From Pegoplata infirma (taxonomy: Eukaryota; Arthropoda; Insecta; Diptera; Anthomyiidae): DNA of 64,000 nt. Position numbers and translations under genes: made by a program. Numbering within the stretch: the stretch's first letter is position 1; every line of letters starts with the position of its first letter. The stretch spans positions 620,001 through 684,000 of the forward strand of contig OY992536.1 of NCBI GenBank assembly GCA_963921195.1, given 5' to 3'. The notes under the pieces were generated by a model, which saw nothing but the letters and a program-made list of their open reading frames with translations, ran no database searches and had not been told where the DNA came from. Below are positions 9,480-20,100 of this stretch, in pieces.

Positions 9480-11910
9480 CCCGAGTAAAAAAGTTCCTAT
9501 ATAGTTGTATATAATTTTATAAACATCATATATGATTAAATAGAATTATATAGAATTTGATGCGAAAAATGAGTCGATAAAACTATATAAAATTTGATCA
9601 ATGTTTCATATATTTTGATAAATTTTTTATGTAATTTTATGCGAAATTTGGACCCCTATTTTTATATAATAATAGCAAAATTATATAATTAGATATAATT
9701 ATATAAAAATATATAAAATTGTATAAAACTGTATAAAACTATATAAAGTTACATAAAATTATACAGTTTTATACAATTTTATATATTTTTATATAATTAT
9801 TGTGACGGCTCGTACAACCTGACTCTATCTCCCACAGGACAGTGCTACCTTATGGTCCGGCCGTGCTCAGGGAAAATGGGGAGGATCTTGTCCCTTGAAG
9901 ATAAGTTGCGAGTCGCTACAATAAAATTTGAAAAGGTAGTCTTGAATTACACTCCCAATGTCAACCAAACCAAAAACAAACTAAAAAGAGAGAAGGAAGA
10001 AGAAGAAACCTGGTATGTGAAATTGTAGGTCGAAAAGAATCAGATGGAAGTTTTCTTTTCGATGTCTACACCCTCCCAACCTTGCTATCGTTGGACCACT
10101 TTCTGATAGCCCTCATTTTGTCTAACTGCCTACCCTAAACTTTCGTGGAATTAAGCAAAAAAGAAATTTAATTAAACATTATAAAATCGCACATTTATTT
10201 AACAATAAAATTAAAATAAATTATAAAAACCATGTTTAATATAATATACCCGATTTGCAAAATTTTAGAAAATGAATGATAATAAAAAAAAATTAAATAC
10301 TATAAAAATTATTTGAGTGTAAAATGTTGGGTGTTGTAAGTTCGAACTTAAATGTTCGATACAACTTTAGACATATTCGTCCATTAAAAGTTAAAACATT
10401 TATAAAACAAAATTGAAATTGCCTTATTCAAAGAAAAAAATTATAAAATTATTAAAGACAATATTTAAATGTATGAAATTTTATGAAATTGAAACGGAAA
10501 AGATACTTAATTGATCTTTTAACTATAGTGTTTGTTTGTTAATTGTATTTTGTGCATAGATAAATAAAAACCAAAATTTTAAAATAACTCACCAAATTCT
10601 TTTCCAGCGATGACAGAAGGCCTTTTGTCTGCTACTCGTAGAATTAGGATTAGCTCTCGTTTGAAAATTTATTTTAGTTGGCAAGTGTATTTAAGTTTGA
10701 GAGTGAAGTTTAGTATGAAAGGGTATGATGTTGTATGTCTGATAGTGTTTGTACGAACGTGGACTGAATGAAGTTGAATGTAGTAAAACTAAAATTGTTT
10801 AAGAAAACTGAACCAAACTTATACTCAAAATCTGATTTTAAATGTTAAAAAAACATAAAATAATAAGAATAAAAAAATAATAAACAAAAAAAAAATAATA
10901 AACAAAAAAAATAATCTGTCAAATTTTCGTTGATGCAGATGATGATTTACGAGACTATAGTTTGACGTATAACCAGTTTTACACACTACTGTAAAACCGT
11001 GAACAAATGTGAATGTCCGGTTTGAAATTTCAAATTATAATATTGAAGTTTGATTGACAATTGTTTGACAATTTATCCTTTGGCCTTTAACCCTCCAAAG
11101 TTATCAGATCAATAGTTGATCGTTTGGCCACCAGCCGAAAGTGAAAAGCCTGGTGGTATTTGTGGCACACAGCCGACGTATTCTCTTTGCAAGTTAACTG
11201 TTGTTGGTGATGTTAATAACACGTATAGATGCACTTTGCATAAAATAATCAGCGTGGAAAATACTTCTTTATAGCCCACGATTGGGTCTATTGCCACTAA
11301 AACAAATATAAGGACAATTCAGCAAAATTTGCAACCGAAATCTATATTTTCCTGTATCCTTACCTTAGCCTAATTTTACCGTTATATTATCCACTAACGA
11401 GATTATATCCTTAAAAGCTTTTTACTGATTTCCATATGCGCCAAGGCGATTCAAAAATATTGGAATTAAATTTGAATTTTCGTTTTTAATTTATTTTCAT
11501 AAAAATTTTATGTTGTCTATTCAAACTTCGAAATTGAAATAAAATTTCCTCAGAAAATTTTTGAAATTTATTTCCCAGAAATTATTTTTATTTGACAAAA
11601 ATTTTAAAATTTTACTTGTTCCTACAGTAAACCCTCCTTAAATTTTACTCAAAATAATTTCCACCCCAAAACCTTGTGAGGTACCCTCACATTATATCTA
11701 ATTATATAATTTTGCTATTATTATATAAAAATAGGGGTCCAAATTTCGCATAAAATTACATAAAAAATTTATCAAAATATATGAAACATTGATCAAATTT
11801 TATATAGTTTTATCGACTCATTTTTCGCATCAAATTCTATATAATTCTATTTAATCATATATGATGTTTATAAAATTATATACAACTATATAGGAACTTT
11901 TTTACTCGGG
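9480..11910. mobile_element. CCCGAGTAAAAA MITE, inner foldback copy
   Basis: The two arms, 9480-9800 and 11692-11910, are near-perfect inverse copies. They share TTCCTATATAGTTGTATATA, GATGCGAAAAATGAGTCGAT and GAAATTTGGACCCCTATTTT, so before the LTR arrived this was a foldback of about 0.54 kb. The flanks are ...ATTATATAAT on both sides, so the duplication length cannot be fixed. Arms of the same family occur at 18392, 19760, 20585 and 54968. Confidence 0.75.
9801..11691. mobile_element. Solo LTR of a Gypsy-type retrotransposon
   Basis: The segment begins TGTGACGG and ends CCTCACA, the TG..CA ends of a long terminal repeat. The 4-bp target duplication TTAT lies at 9797-9800 and 11692-11695. 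The empty site is readable in a sister MITE copy at about 19535-19555, where the flanks are joined with a single TTAT. A 4-bp duplication suits Gypsy/Ty3. Its composition is clearly less A+T-biased at the left end. No gag or pol frame is present, so it is a solo LTR (1,891 bp, long for this class). The short minus-strand peptide at 11109-11297 has no recognised family. Confidence 0.7.
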
Positions 11911-12026
11911 ATTATATAATTAAAATTATATCAAATTTGATGAAATTTGATCAAATTTGATAAGTTTTTATATCGTTTTATCGACTCATTTTTCGCATTA
12001 AACTATATATGATTATTTTACTCGGG

Positions 12027-13440
12027 TAGATCTAATTTGATCCGTAAAACGGTTGTATCAAATAATATCTAATTGTATTACTTATATATTTATTTATTAT
12101 ACTTATATTACTTATATAAATTTATACGGAAGCATATTAACTCATATAAGATTGTATCAAATTCTATATGATTGATATAATTAAATAAAATTTTATGAGG
12201 GTCAATTCAAAATTTGTTTTTCTGTATAATTTAACATAAAATTATATATAGCTTATTCTGTTCCATACAAAACTAAGTATATATGTTTCCAAATAACCAA
12301 AAATTTTCTTAGTTTTTTAGGCAAAGTATAAGAAACTTTTTAAAATGTTCCTAAACATTTCCTTGTCAGGGTTATGTATATCACCTATCTGGTTCGAAGC
12401 GTACCGAAACATTTTTTTGTTTTAGAAAATTATATGTTTGGTGAATGTATCGTTGACCTGTGGTGTATCTCAACCCAAAAAACACCAGGATTTTACATGT
12501 TTTTATGCAATTAGATCTAATTAGATCCACCAATATATGGTAATGTCTGGTCAAAACTCGGATGAAATCAAATCATATTTTATACAAGTTGATATTTTTT
12601 AATGCAAAAAGATCCACCATTATTCGGATCAAATTGCGTATAAATATATATTGTGTTACATATCATTATATATTGCAAAAATTTTTACTCGGGTATTGAA
12701 AAATAACTTGTTCCAGAAAACAATTGTATTTTAATATTCTTTTTCTTTTATAATTTTTTTTCTTCAGAAATATTTAGCGAGTCAAAGAAAACCTTCTTAA
12801 GCAAAAAAATATTTTACTAATTAAAAATTGTTTCCACTCAATAAAAAATTTTTAAGAATTGTCGAAGGCCTCAAAGTATTTGACAAAGCCTAAATTATGT
12901 TGACAAACTATTTTTTTTAGTAAAAACAATAATTTTTAGATGCATATTTTTGAAGTTTTAAGTTCATATTTTGGATTTTTAGACACCTATTATAGGCACA
13001 TATTTTCGTTTTTTAGATGCATGAAAGTACTTGCCCTAATGATTATATATGATGTCTTTATATAATTTTATATGACTATATATAATCTTTTTTACTCGGG
13101 AAGATGTAATATAATAAATTAGATCTAATAAGATATAATTATATCTTATTAGGTCTAATATGATCTTCAACATTAAATTAGATGAAATTTACCGTTCCAT
13201 TTTTGGGATCTAATTATGTCTAATAATATCAAATTTGATCTAATAAGATATAATCATATATTTTTGGATCCTCCATTTTTGGGATCAAATGATAGATCAA
13301 TTTATATATAATTATATTATAATCTATATGATCATATCAAAACTTTTTTATTCGGACATACATAAGTTGATCTGATATCAGAGATAATTAGATACAATTT
13401 GATACAATTAGGCCTAAACAGATCTAATCATTTTTACACG
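12027..13440. repeat. Degenerate MITE and hAT-B fragments
   Basis: Orphan inverse termini (TTTTTACTCGGG) end at 12693 and 13100 with no intact left partners. Positions 12935-13040 have ATGCATATTTTTGAAG and GGCACATATTTTCG, the sub-terminal style of hAT element B. Positions 13200-13340 (ATCTAATAAGATATAATCAT, GGATCCTCCATTTTTGG) recur next to the 57.3-60.6-kb element. No gene. Confidence 0.5.
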
Positions 13441-13784
13441 GGATGCATTATTTTTTTGTATTTTTCATGCATTACGTAATACTTACCCATTATTTTGAGT
13501 CTCGTCCCAAAAAAAATCATCAATGCTGTATAAAATCAATTTAAATAATACCATTAGAGGTGGGGTGAAATAAAGCCATAGGCAATAATACCTATGAGAA
13601 ATGTATTGAGAAATAAGGCCATATGGCCTTTTTACCAACGCGATTGAGTAATAAAGTCATATTGATTTTGCAACTAAAGTGGACATTAAGCCATGTCAAT
13701 GTGGTAATAATAAAGTTTTCTGACGCAAAAAAGATTTTTTAGCGAAAAAATAAATAGTACAAAGGTGCCGCATATCATACCTAG
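13441..13784. other. Intergenic, nothing recognised
   Basis: Contains a short, poorly conserved run of 'aataaagccata' style repeats (13560-13710). No ORF, RNA gene or terminal repeat pair is seen. Confidence 0.4.
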
Positions 13785-14578
13785 AGTTATATAGTCGAAA
13801 AGTCGATTAATCGACTTTTTGTATGAAAAAGTCGAAATCGACTTTTTTGTTGTTAAAAAGTCGACTTTTGCTTTCGAATTTTTTTCGACTTTATTGAATT
13901 GATTTGTTTTTATTTTTGCTTTTGACAGATGAAAATAATTTCTTCTGAAAAATTTCTAAAATGACAGCGGAGTTTAACTGAAGCTATTCGCATTTCGTTG
14001 TTACCATGTACATATTTTGTATGTGAAGCAAAAATGCCATATTCATGAGTTAGAAATAGAAAGTGTTAAGTGCAATATTAACCAATAGTTTTGATTATTG
14101 TAAAAACCTCTGTGATAGGGTTCCATAAATCAAAAGTCGACTTATGCTTTCGATTTTTTTCAACCTTTTCCACTTTTTCGATTTCTTCGACTAAGGCTGG
14201 ATTACTCAATGCTCCGATTTAAAATAACTCTCCGTTAAATTTAACTTTTTCATACAAATTTTGACATAAGGCTCCGTTAAATCGGCAGTTAGCAGCTAAC
14301 TTTTTATTGAGTAATCCGCCCTTAACCTTCATTACTTTGGTACCCAACATTGTTAAATAAAATACAATCAAAAAATAGCTGCTTAATGCTTACAACAAGT
14401 CAAAAACAAACTTCCATTTACAAAAAAAACGAGTTTTAAAATGTTGTAAAAAGTAAAAAAAGTCGAAAAGTCGAAAAAAGGCAAAAAGTCGACTTTTTAA
14501 AAAAGTCGAAAGGTCGAGAAGTCGACTTTTTAAAATTTGAAAAAAGTCGAAATGTCGACTTTTTAGATATTAAAAAAA
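13785..14578. repeat. AAAAGTCGAC repeat element
   Basis: Both ends are packed with AAAAGTCGAC/GTCGACTTTT motifs (13795-13885 and 14455-14570), giving an inverted arrangement. Weaker AAAGTCGACTTATGC copies lie in the middle (14130-14165). The arrangement resembles a MITE with sub-terminal motif clusters, but clean termini and a target duplication could not be fixed. The 127-bp MITE at 14195-14321 is inserted inside it. Confidence 0.55.
14195..14321. mobile_element. 127-bp PIF/Harbinger-like MITE, copy 1
   Basis: The ends GGCTGGATTACTCAATG and CATTGAGTAATCCGCCC pattern (here ATTGAGTAATCCGCCC) are inverse. The interior is palindromic around AACTCTCCGTTAAATTTAAC. It is flanked by TAA on the left and TTA on the right, one base short of a perfect 3-bp duplication. 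The two other copies (38758-38884 and 45913-46039) are the same length, 127 bp. A TTA duplication with ends starting GG suggests PIF/Harbinger. Confidence 0.8.
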
Positions 14579-14844
14579 GGAATGGAGTTTGTAATCCCCA
14601 AGCCCTGTCGAAGGCCGGCTTCGCTGAAAAACTCTTTTTTTAAATTATTTTTAAATTAAGTACCCACACATTCGAGAAACACCTGGACTCAGAAAGGCCT
14701 AGAGGCACCAGGCCCCTAAGTTTTAATTTCTGTTTTTTTTTATTTTTTTTTTTAAGGAGCTGGCATATTATAGTAAAATAAAAAAAAAAAAAAAAATCGC
14801 GTAGGTGGCCTTTGGCCGGGCTTAGGGATTACAAACTCCATCCC
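14579..14844. mobile_element. TIR element (GGRATGGAGTTTGTAATCCC)
   Basis: Terminal inverted repeats of about 26 bp: GGAATGGAGTTTGTAATCCC at the left and GGGATTACAAACTCCATCCC at the right, extended by AAGCCC and a GGCC-rich stretch. It is 266 bp with homopolymer T/A tracts in the middle. The only copy in the window; no target duplication is obvious. Confidence 0.65.
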
Positions 14845-14949
14845 ATAAACGCCTGTGACAGGATCCCCCACCTTCTCCTCAAAAAAATGACGGAACAATT
14901 TTAAAAATTTTCAAATGAGTACACTCAAAACAATTCTACAGTAAAAAAA

Positions 14950-15215
14950 CGAGTAAGAAAATTATAGTCGGTCAGACCGACCATATAATACCCTACGCCA
15001 ATGTTTCCCGGAAAATGGGTACCAGGTCCATGTATGGACCGATTGGGTCTATCTTTTGTCAAATCATTAAAAAGTGAGGAAAACAATCACAAACCAAATT
15101 GTAGTGAAATTCGCTTCTATTTGTTGCCAACAAACCGCTTTTAGTAATATCGGGCGAAATTTTCATATGGGCCCTAAGTGCAAAAATGATCCGATTATAA
15201 TCAGATTTTTGGGTT
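14950..15215. repeat. TATAGTCGGTC repeat, 5' fragment
   Basis: Starts ACGAGTAAGAAAATTATAGTCGGTCAGACCGACCATATAATACCCTAC and matches the start of the fuller copy at 40655-41375 (TTATAGTCGGTCAAGACCGACC, CCGATTGG, TTGTTGCC). It is cut off at 15215 by the MITE at 15216. A short hairpin GGTC..GACC is present near the start. The end sequence AAGTGAGA of the fuller copy resembles the inverse end of the mini-me-like elements. Confidence 0.55.
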
Positions 15216-15387
15216 CCCGAGTGAAAAAGCTTTTTATATAATTATATATAATTTGATAAAATTATATCAAGTTATATATAATTTGATAAAATTATATATA
15301 AGTATATCCAGGATTTGGTGGATTTTATATAATTTGATATAATTTTATCAAATTATATATAATTATATAAAAACTTTTTTACTCGGG
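15216..15387. mobile_element. Small CCCGAGTRAAAA MITE
   Basis: Ends CCCGAGTGAAAAAGC and CTTTTTTACTCGGG enclose 172 bp of nearly pure A+T foldback (ATATAATTTGATAAAATTATA). A GATTTGGTGGAT-type motif inside is shared with 41505-41525. The flanks end and start with TT rather than TA, so the duplication is uncertain. Confidence 0.65.
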
Positions 15388-15597
15388 TTATTAAAGTATG
15401 CGTTAAACACACACAAACTAAATTTTAATCAAATATTTATAAGCTTTTTTTGCTAGGAATACAGTTATTTTGTTAATTGTGTATAGTTCACACTGTATAC
15501 AGTATTACAGGCCTTTATACTGTATTCGGACTTGCGTGATTTTAAAGTCACAATATGATTTTGCATTGATCAAAAGATAGTGATAAGGATAGTGTTA

Positions 15598-15674
15598 AGG
15601 TACCTACAGACGACGCAATATTATGTACAATATTATTGCATATTGTACATATATTGCGTCGTCTGTAGGTACCT
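15598..15674. mobile_element. 77-bp AGGTACCTACAGACG hairpin MITE
   Basis: A near-perfect palindrome: AGGTACCTACAGACGACGCAATATT on the left and its complement on the right. TTA lies on each side (15595-15597 and 15675-15677), so the 3-bp target duplication is exact. It contains two KpnI sites, GGTACC. A PIF/Harbinger type is suggested. Confidence 0.8.
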
Positions 15675-15750
15675 TTAAAAAAATCATCTCAAATTGTACT
15701 AGCAAAAAAAAAATTTTAAATCATCTCAACTAATACCCTGGTCTCACTTA

Positions 15751-16244
15751 AGGCCTCTACAGACGATTCAATATTATGCTCAATCTGCATGTATTTTTTT
15801 CAGTGCAATATTTTATACAGTATTTTTATGTATGCCATTTGTGGGTAAACGTCAAAAATATTGTGCATAATATTGCGTCGTCTGTACCCGTGTAAAAAAA
15901 TAATTGGATCAAAACATATCTCTTTTGATCAAAACATATATGGATCATATCTAAATGGATATAATCAGATCTATTCCATATATACTCATATCTGCTTCAG
16001 ATATGTTTTGATCCGTAAATTGAGTCTATCTGGCATATATGACATATATGATCACACATTTTCAGATATGTTCATATATGTAAAATTGTCAGATAGACTC
16101 AATTTACGGATCAAAACATATCTGAAGCAGATATGAATATATATGGAGTAGATCTGATTATATCCATTTAGATATGATCCATATATGTTTTGATCAAAAG
16201 AGATATGTTTTGATCCAATTATTTTTTTACACGGGTAGGTACCT
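15751..16244. mobile_element. AGGYMCCTACAGACG MITE, copy 2 (interrupted)
   Basis: It starts AGGCCTCTACAGACGATTCAATATT and would end AATATTGCGTCGTCTGTAGGTACCT, but another MITE (15887-16235) is inserted in its right terminus at a TA, leaving GGTACCT at 16238-16244. The flanks are TTA on the left and TAA on the right. The empty site is readable in the neighbouring 77-bp copy, so the order of events is certain. Confidence 0.8.
15887..16235. mobile_element. CCCGTGTAAAA foldback MITE
   Basis: Ends CCCGTGTAAAAAAATAATTG and CAATTATTTTTTTACACGGG are inverse copies, and the whole 349 bp folds on itself (GGATCAAAACATATCTCTTT, GATATGTTTTGATCCGTAAA). The TA target duplication at 15885-15886 and 16236-16237 is exact. 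The terminus differs by one base in the core from the CCCGAGTAAAA family, so the two are probably mobilised by related transposases. The peptide readable at 15861-16136 is an artefact of the foldback. Confidence 0.85.
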
Positions 16245-16484
16245 TAACAGCTTAAAACAGCTTTTTTCGTTTAAATCTGTCAATATACTGCAATAGCAGA
16301 AATAAATTGCTGAAATTATTTTTTTAAAACCCGTTATTAGCCGTTAGTGAGAACGGGGTTTTTATTACCATGGTAAGTTCTTGTAGTGTGAACGTAGTAA
16401 GAAATCCCGATCCCTAAAATCCCGGACTTAGGGAATAGAGAATCTCGAGATTTAGAAAAACCAATGCTGATTGGAAGCCCTAGT

Positions 16485-16536
16485 CTAGGGGCCCTAGAAC
16501 GAATTAGTCTAGTCTAATTCGTTCTAGGGCCCCTAG
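16485..16536. repeat. 52-bp near-perfect palindrome
   Basis: CTAGGGGCCCTAGAACGAAT on the left and its exact complement on the right meet at AGTCTAGTCT; only the centre breaks the symmetry. It lies about 160 bp beyond the sea stop codon on the 3' side and contains two GGGCCC sites, unusually G+C-rich for this window. Confidence 0.75.
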
Positions 16537-16696
16537 AACGAATTATTTAATAAAATTTTCGAAAATAAACCAATTGGTGTATCATAAGTTTTTAGTCAAA
16601 AACTGTGTATATATATATATTTAATACTTTAGGATTTTTATGGTAAAGAGTTTCGATTTTATAGGTTTCGGTTGTCTGCTTAATTCTTAAGAAATT

Positions 16697-17142
16697 TCAT
16701 TGCCAATGTACTATATAACTTTTCCATCGATTTTGACCATTTAAATATTTTTCCATAAAAAGCGTCATAAACGAATCATATATCATAAAAGTAATTGCCA
16801 CATCTAAGCATACTCGGCCCAAACGTGGAACTGTTCCCTTATAGAAAGCAAATATGCCCTCGTTTTTCAAAATGTTCATGGCACAATTCGCAGTATTACG
16901 ATATTTAGCAGCTTCCAAGCCCTGCATACGCGTCTTTACAACATCCAAGGGCGTATTACCAAAAACAGACGCAGCACCAGCTATAATGCCAAAAAATCCC
17001 ACAACAAGCTTAGGAACTTTTTTCTCAGTATCATTGCCCTTGTATAAATCTCTTAATGATTCCATAACAAAGAAACGAATAGCTTGATTAGAACCCTGTT
17101 TAAGAATAGTGGCTGTTAAGCCTTTGTAAATGCCACCAATTC
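16697..17142 (-). CDS. sea: sea coding exon 4 (C-terminal third)
   Basis: The acceptor CATTGTAG ends at 17143, preceded by a T-rich tract. The first two bases complete Gly183. It encodes residues 184-330: [19 protein letters not shown], the third carrier repeat with [12 protein letters not shown], and [19 protein letters not shown] near the end. The stop TGA is at 16697-16699. The codons downstream of VDLF-type helix 6 ([19 protein letters not shown]) are longer and less conserved than I recall for Drosophila Sea. Two ATTAAA-like signals on the minus strand (about 16617-16627 and 16545-16560) could serve as poly(A) signals. Confidence 0.93.
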
Positions 17143-20100
17143 CTACAATGAAAAAAAAAAAAACAGATTTTAAAGATCATAGTAAGAAAAAATACTACTT
17201 GTTTGATAGAATTACATATCGGTCAAAATTACGATACAAAACAACAAATCTGGACGTATGGTTTTAATATTTTTTTTCATTATGAACACAATTGCTCTAT
17301 GGAGCCATTTAGACATTCCCATTTACAGTTTAATTAAATTCCAAAAGCTCGCGATTTAATTTTTTTTTTAAATCACAAAATTTAAAAAGTGGTGAAGTTT
17401 AAAGAGCTATAACTTTTTAACTCAATATCGGATTTTTATATTCAAAATTGAAATTAAAAGCTAAACTCCTCTTCTTTAAACGTAAAAATTTAAAAACAAA
17501 AAATTGTGTTATTAAAAAATGCATTTTAAATGAAAATGCATTTTTTGAGTGCATTTTCGTCAACTTTTACTCCTTTTTATTTTTTTTAATTAACATATTA
17601 TTAAAGTGTGACATTTTGTCAAACAAAATCAGCCATCATTTTTATGGGACACAAAGGTCTTCTATTTTTTTTTTTTAAATTTTGCTAATTTTTTTGCATA
17701 TAAAAATAAAAAAATATTTTTTTTTTTTTATATTTTTAAATAAATGTTTTCTGAATTGTTTTGCAATGTATTTTTGAAGAGCCATAACTCCTTATGTAAA
17801 TATCGGATTTCTATAATCAAAATAAGTGCCCTCATTTCCCGGTTCTCGGTATTCCCGGGAGTACCGGTATTCCCGGTTCTGGTACCGGTTTCCCGGTTCT
17901 AGATATATTCCCGGGAATACCGGTATTCGCGGTTCTGATCCTGGTACCGGTTCTCAAAAAACAAAAAAATACTTTACCATAAAATATTTAAATTACACCA
18001 TTTAATCAGTATTTCAAAAATATTTAGTTGTGTTTGTAAAATCCCAAGTAAAAATGTGAAGGATCTGTACTGATCCGAAAAATGGATCGCTAAGATTAGA
18101 TCAGTTTTAATCTGACGGAAACAAATTTATCCGAAAAATGGGTTTATCTTATTATATAAACCCGAGTAAAAAAGATCATATATAATTATATATAGATTTA
18201 TATATACATATGTTATTTCATAAATCTATACCCGAGTAAAAAAGATCATATATAATTATATATAGTTCTATATATACATATATTATTTTATAAATCTATA
18301 TGTATTTTTTGTTGCATCATATGTGATTTTATATATTTGCACTTCTAATTTGTTTCTTATATAAAATTATATAACAGAAAATATTGACTTTCCCGAGTAA
18401 AAAAGTTCCTATATAGTTGTATATAATTTTATAAACATCATATATGATTAAATAGAATTATATAGAATTTGATGCGAAAAATGAGTCGATAAAACTATAT
18501 AAAATTTGATCAATGTTTCATATACCCGAGTAAAAAAGATTATATATATTCATATAAAATTATATAAAGCCTTCATATATAATCATATATAGTTTAATGC
18601 GAAAAATGAGTCGATAAAACGATATAAAAACTTATCAAATTTGATCAAATCTGATCAAATTTGATATAATTTTAATATAATTTTATATAGTTATATGCGA
18701 AAATTGGACCCTTTTTTGTATAAAATTGATGCAATTATATATAATTAAATATATTTATATATAAGAAAAAAATGTTTTCCCCCAAAACGCAAAAAATTGA
18801 CAAAAAAAATTTGTTTCCAGGACTTAAAAATTTTCAAAAATATTTTTAGGACTTTGAAAATTTTCAAAAAAAAAAACATCTGGACTTAGAAAAATTTTCA
18901 AAAGTTATATTAAATTATATGTAAAGGACTTAGATTTTTTTTTTTAAATTTTACTCATATAAGATAACATATAATTTAAAAACAGTTGCATAAAGTTTTA
19001 TATAAAATTTCTTCAAATATTTTGTTTTATCAAATTATATAAAATAGAAGACAGAATTTTAAAGTTCATATGTAATTATATAAACGAACTTTAAATCATA
19101 TGTTATTATATAAAAGTTAATATTTTCTGTTATATAATTTTATATAAGAAACAAATTAGAAGTGCAAATATATAAAATCACATATGATGCAACAAAAAAT
19201 ACATATAGTTTTACAAAATAATATTTGTATATATAAAACTATATATAATTATATATGATCTTTTTTACTCGGGTATTTTGATAAATTTTTTATATAATTT
19301 TATGCGAAATTTGGACCCCTATTTTTATATAATAATAGCAAAATTATATAATTAGATATAATTATATACAACTATATCAAATTATATAAAACAATATATA
19401 ATTTTATAAAGTTATATAAAATTATATCAAGTTTTATATAAATCATAAAATTTTGTTTTAATTATATATAATTATATATAATTTTATGTAACTTTATATA
19501 GTTTTATACAGTTTTATACAATTTTATATATTTTTATATAATTATATCTAATTATATAATTTTGCTATTATTATATAAAAATAGCGGTCCAAATTTCGCA
19601 TAAAATTATATAAAAAATTTATCAAAATATATGAAACATTGATCAAATTTTATATAGTTTTATCGACTCATTTTTCGCATCAAATTCTATATAATTCTAT
19701 TTAATCATATATGATGTTTATAAAATTATATAAAACTATATAGGAACTTTTTTACTCGGGTTTATATAATAACCTATGATTTAAAGTTCGTTTATATAAT
19801 TACATATGAACTTTAAAATTCCGTCTTCTTTTTTATATAATTTGATAAAACAAAATATTTGAAGTAATTTTATATAAAACTTTATGCAACCGTTTTTAAA
19901 TTATATGTTATCTTATATGAGTAAAATTTAAAAAAAAATTCTAAGTCCTTTACATATAATTTAATATAACTTTTGAAAAAAAAAATAAAATTTTCTAAGT
20001 CCCATAATTATAGGACTGATGCAAAATTGAAAAAAATACATATAATTAGATATAACTTTTAAAAAAATTTCTAAGTCCAGATTTTTTTTTAAATTTTCAA

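Larger units (their letters stand above)
9221..12026. mobile_element. CCCGAGTAAAAA MITE, outer copy
   Basis: The left end is CCCGAGTAAAAAAG and the right end is TTTTACTCGGG, with TA at both flanks (CTAAATA before, TAGATC after), giving a TA target duplication of Tc1/mariner type. The interior is almost pure A+T with words such as CATATGATTTAAAG and GATGAAATTTGATC. Another copy of the family (9480-11910) sits inside it, and that copy holds a solo LTR. Confidence 0.75.

Noticed and set aside
9801..11691. Full LTR retrotransposon
   Set aside because: Only one LTR-like unit with TG..CA ends and a 4-bp duplication; no second LTR, primer-binding site or pol frame, so solo LTR is the better call.
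16854..17087. 77-codon plus-strand frame
   Set aside because: Antisense shadow of sea exon 4.
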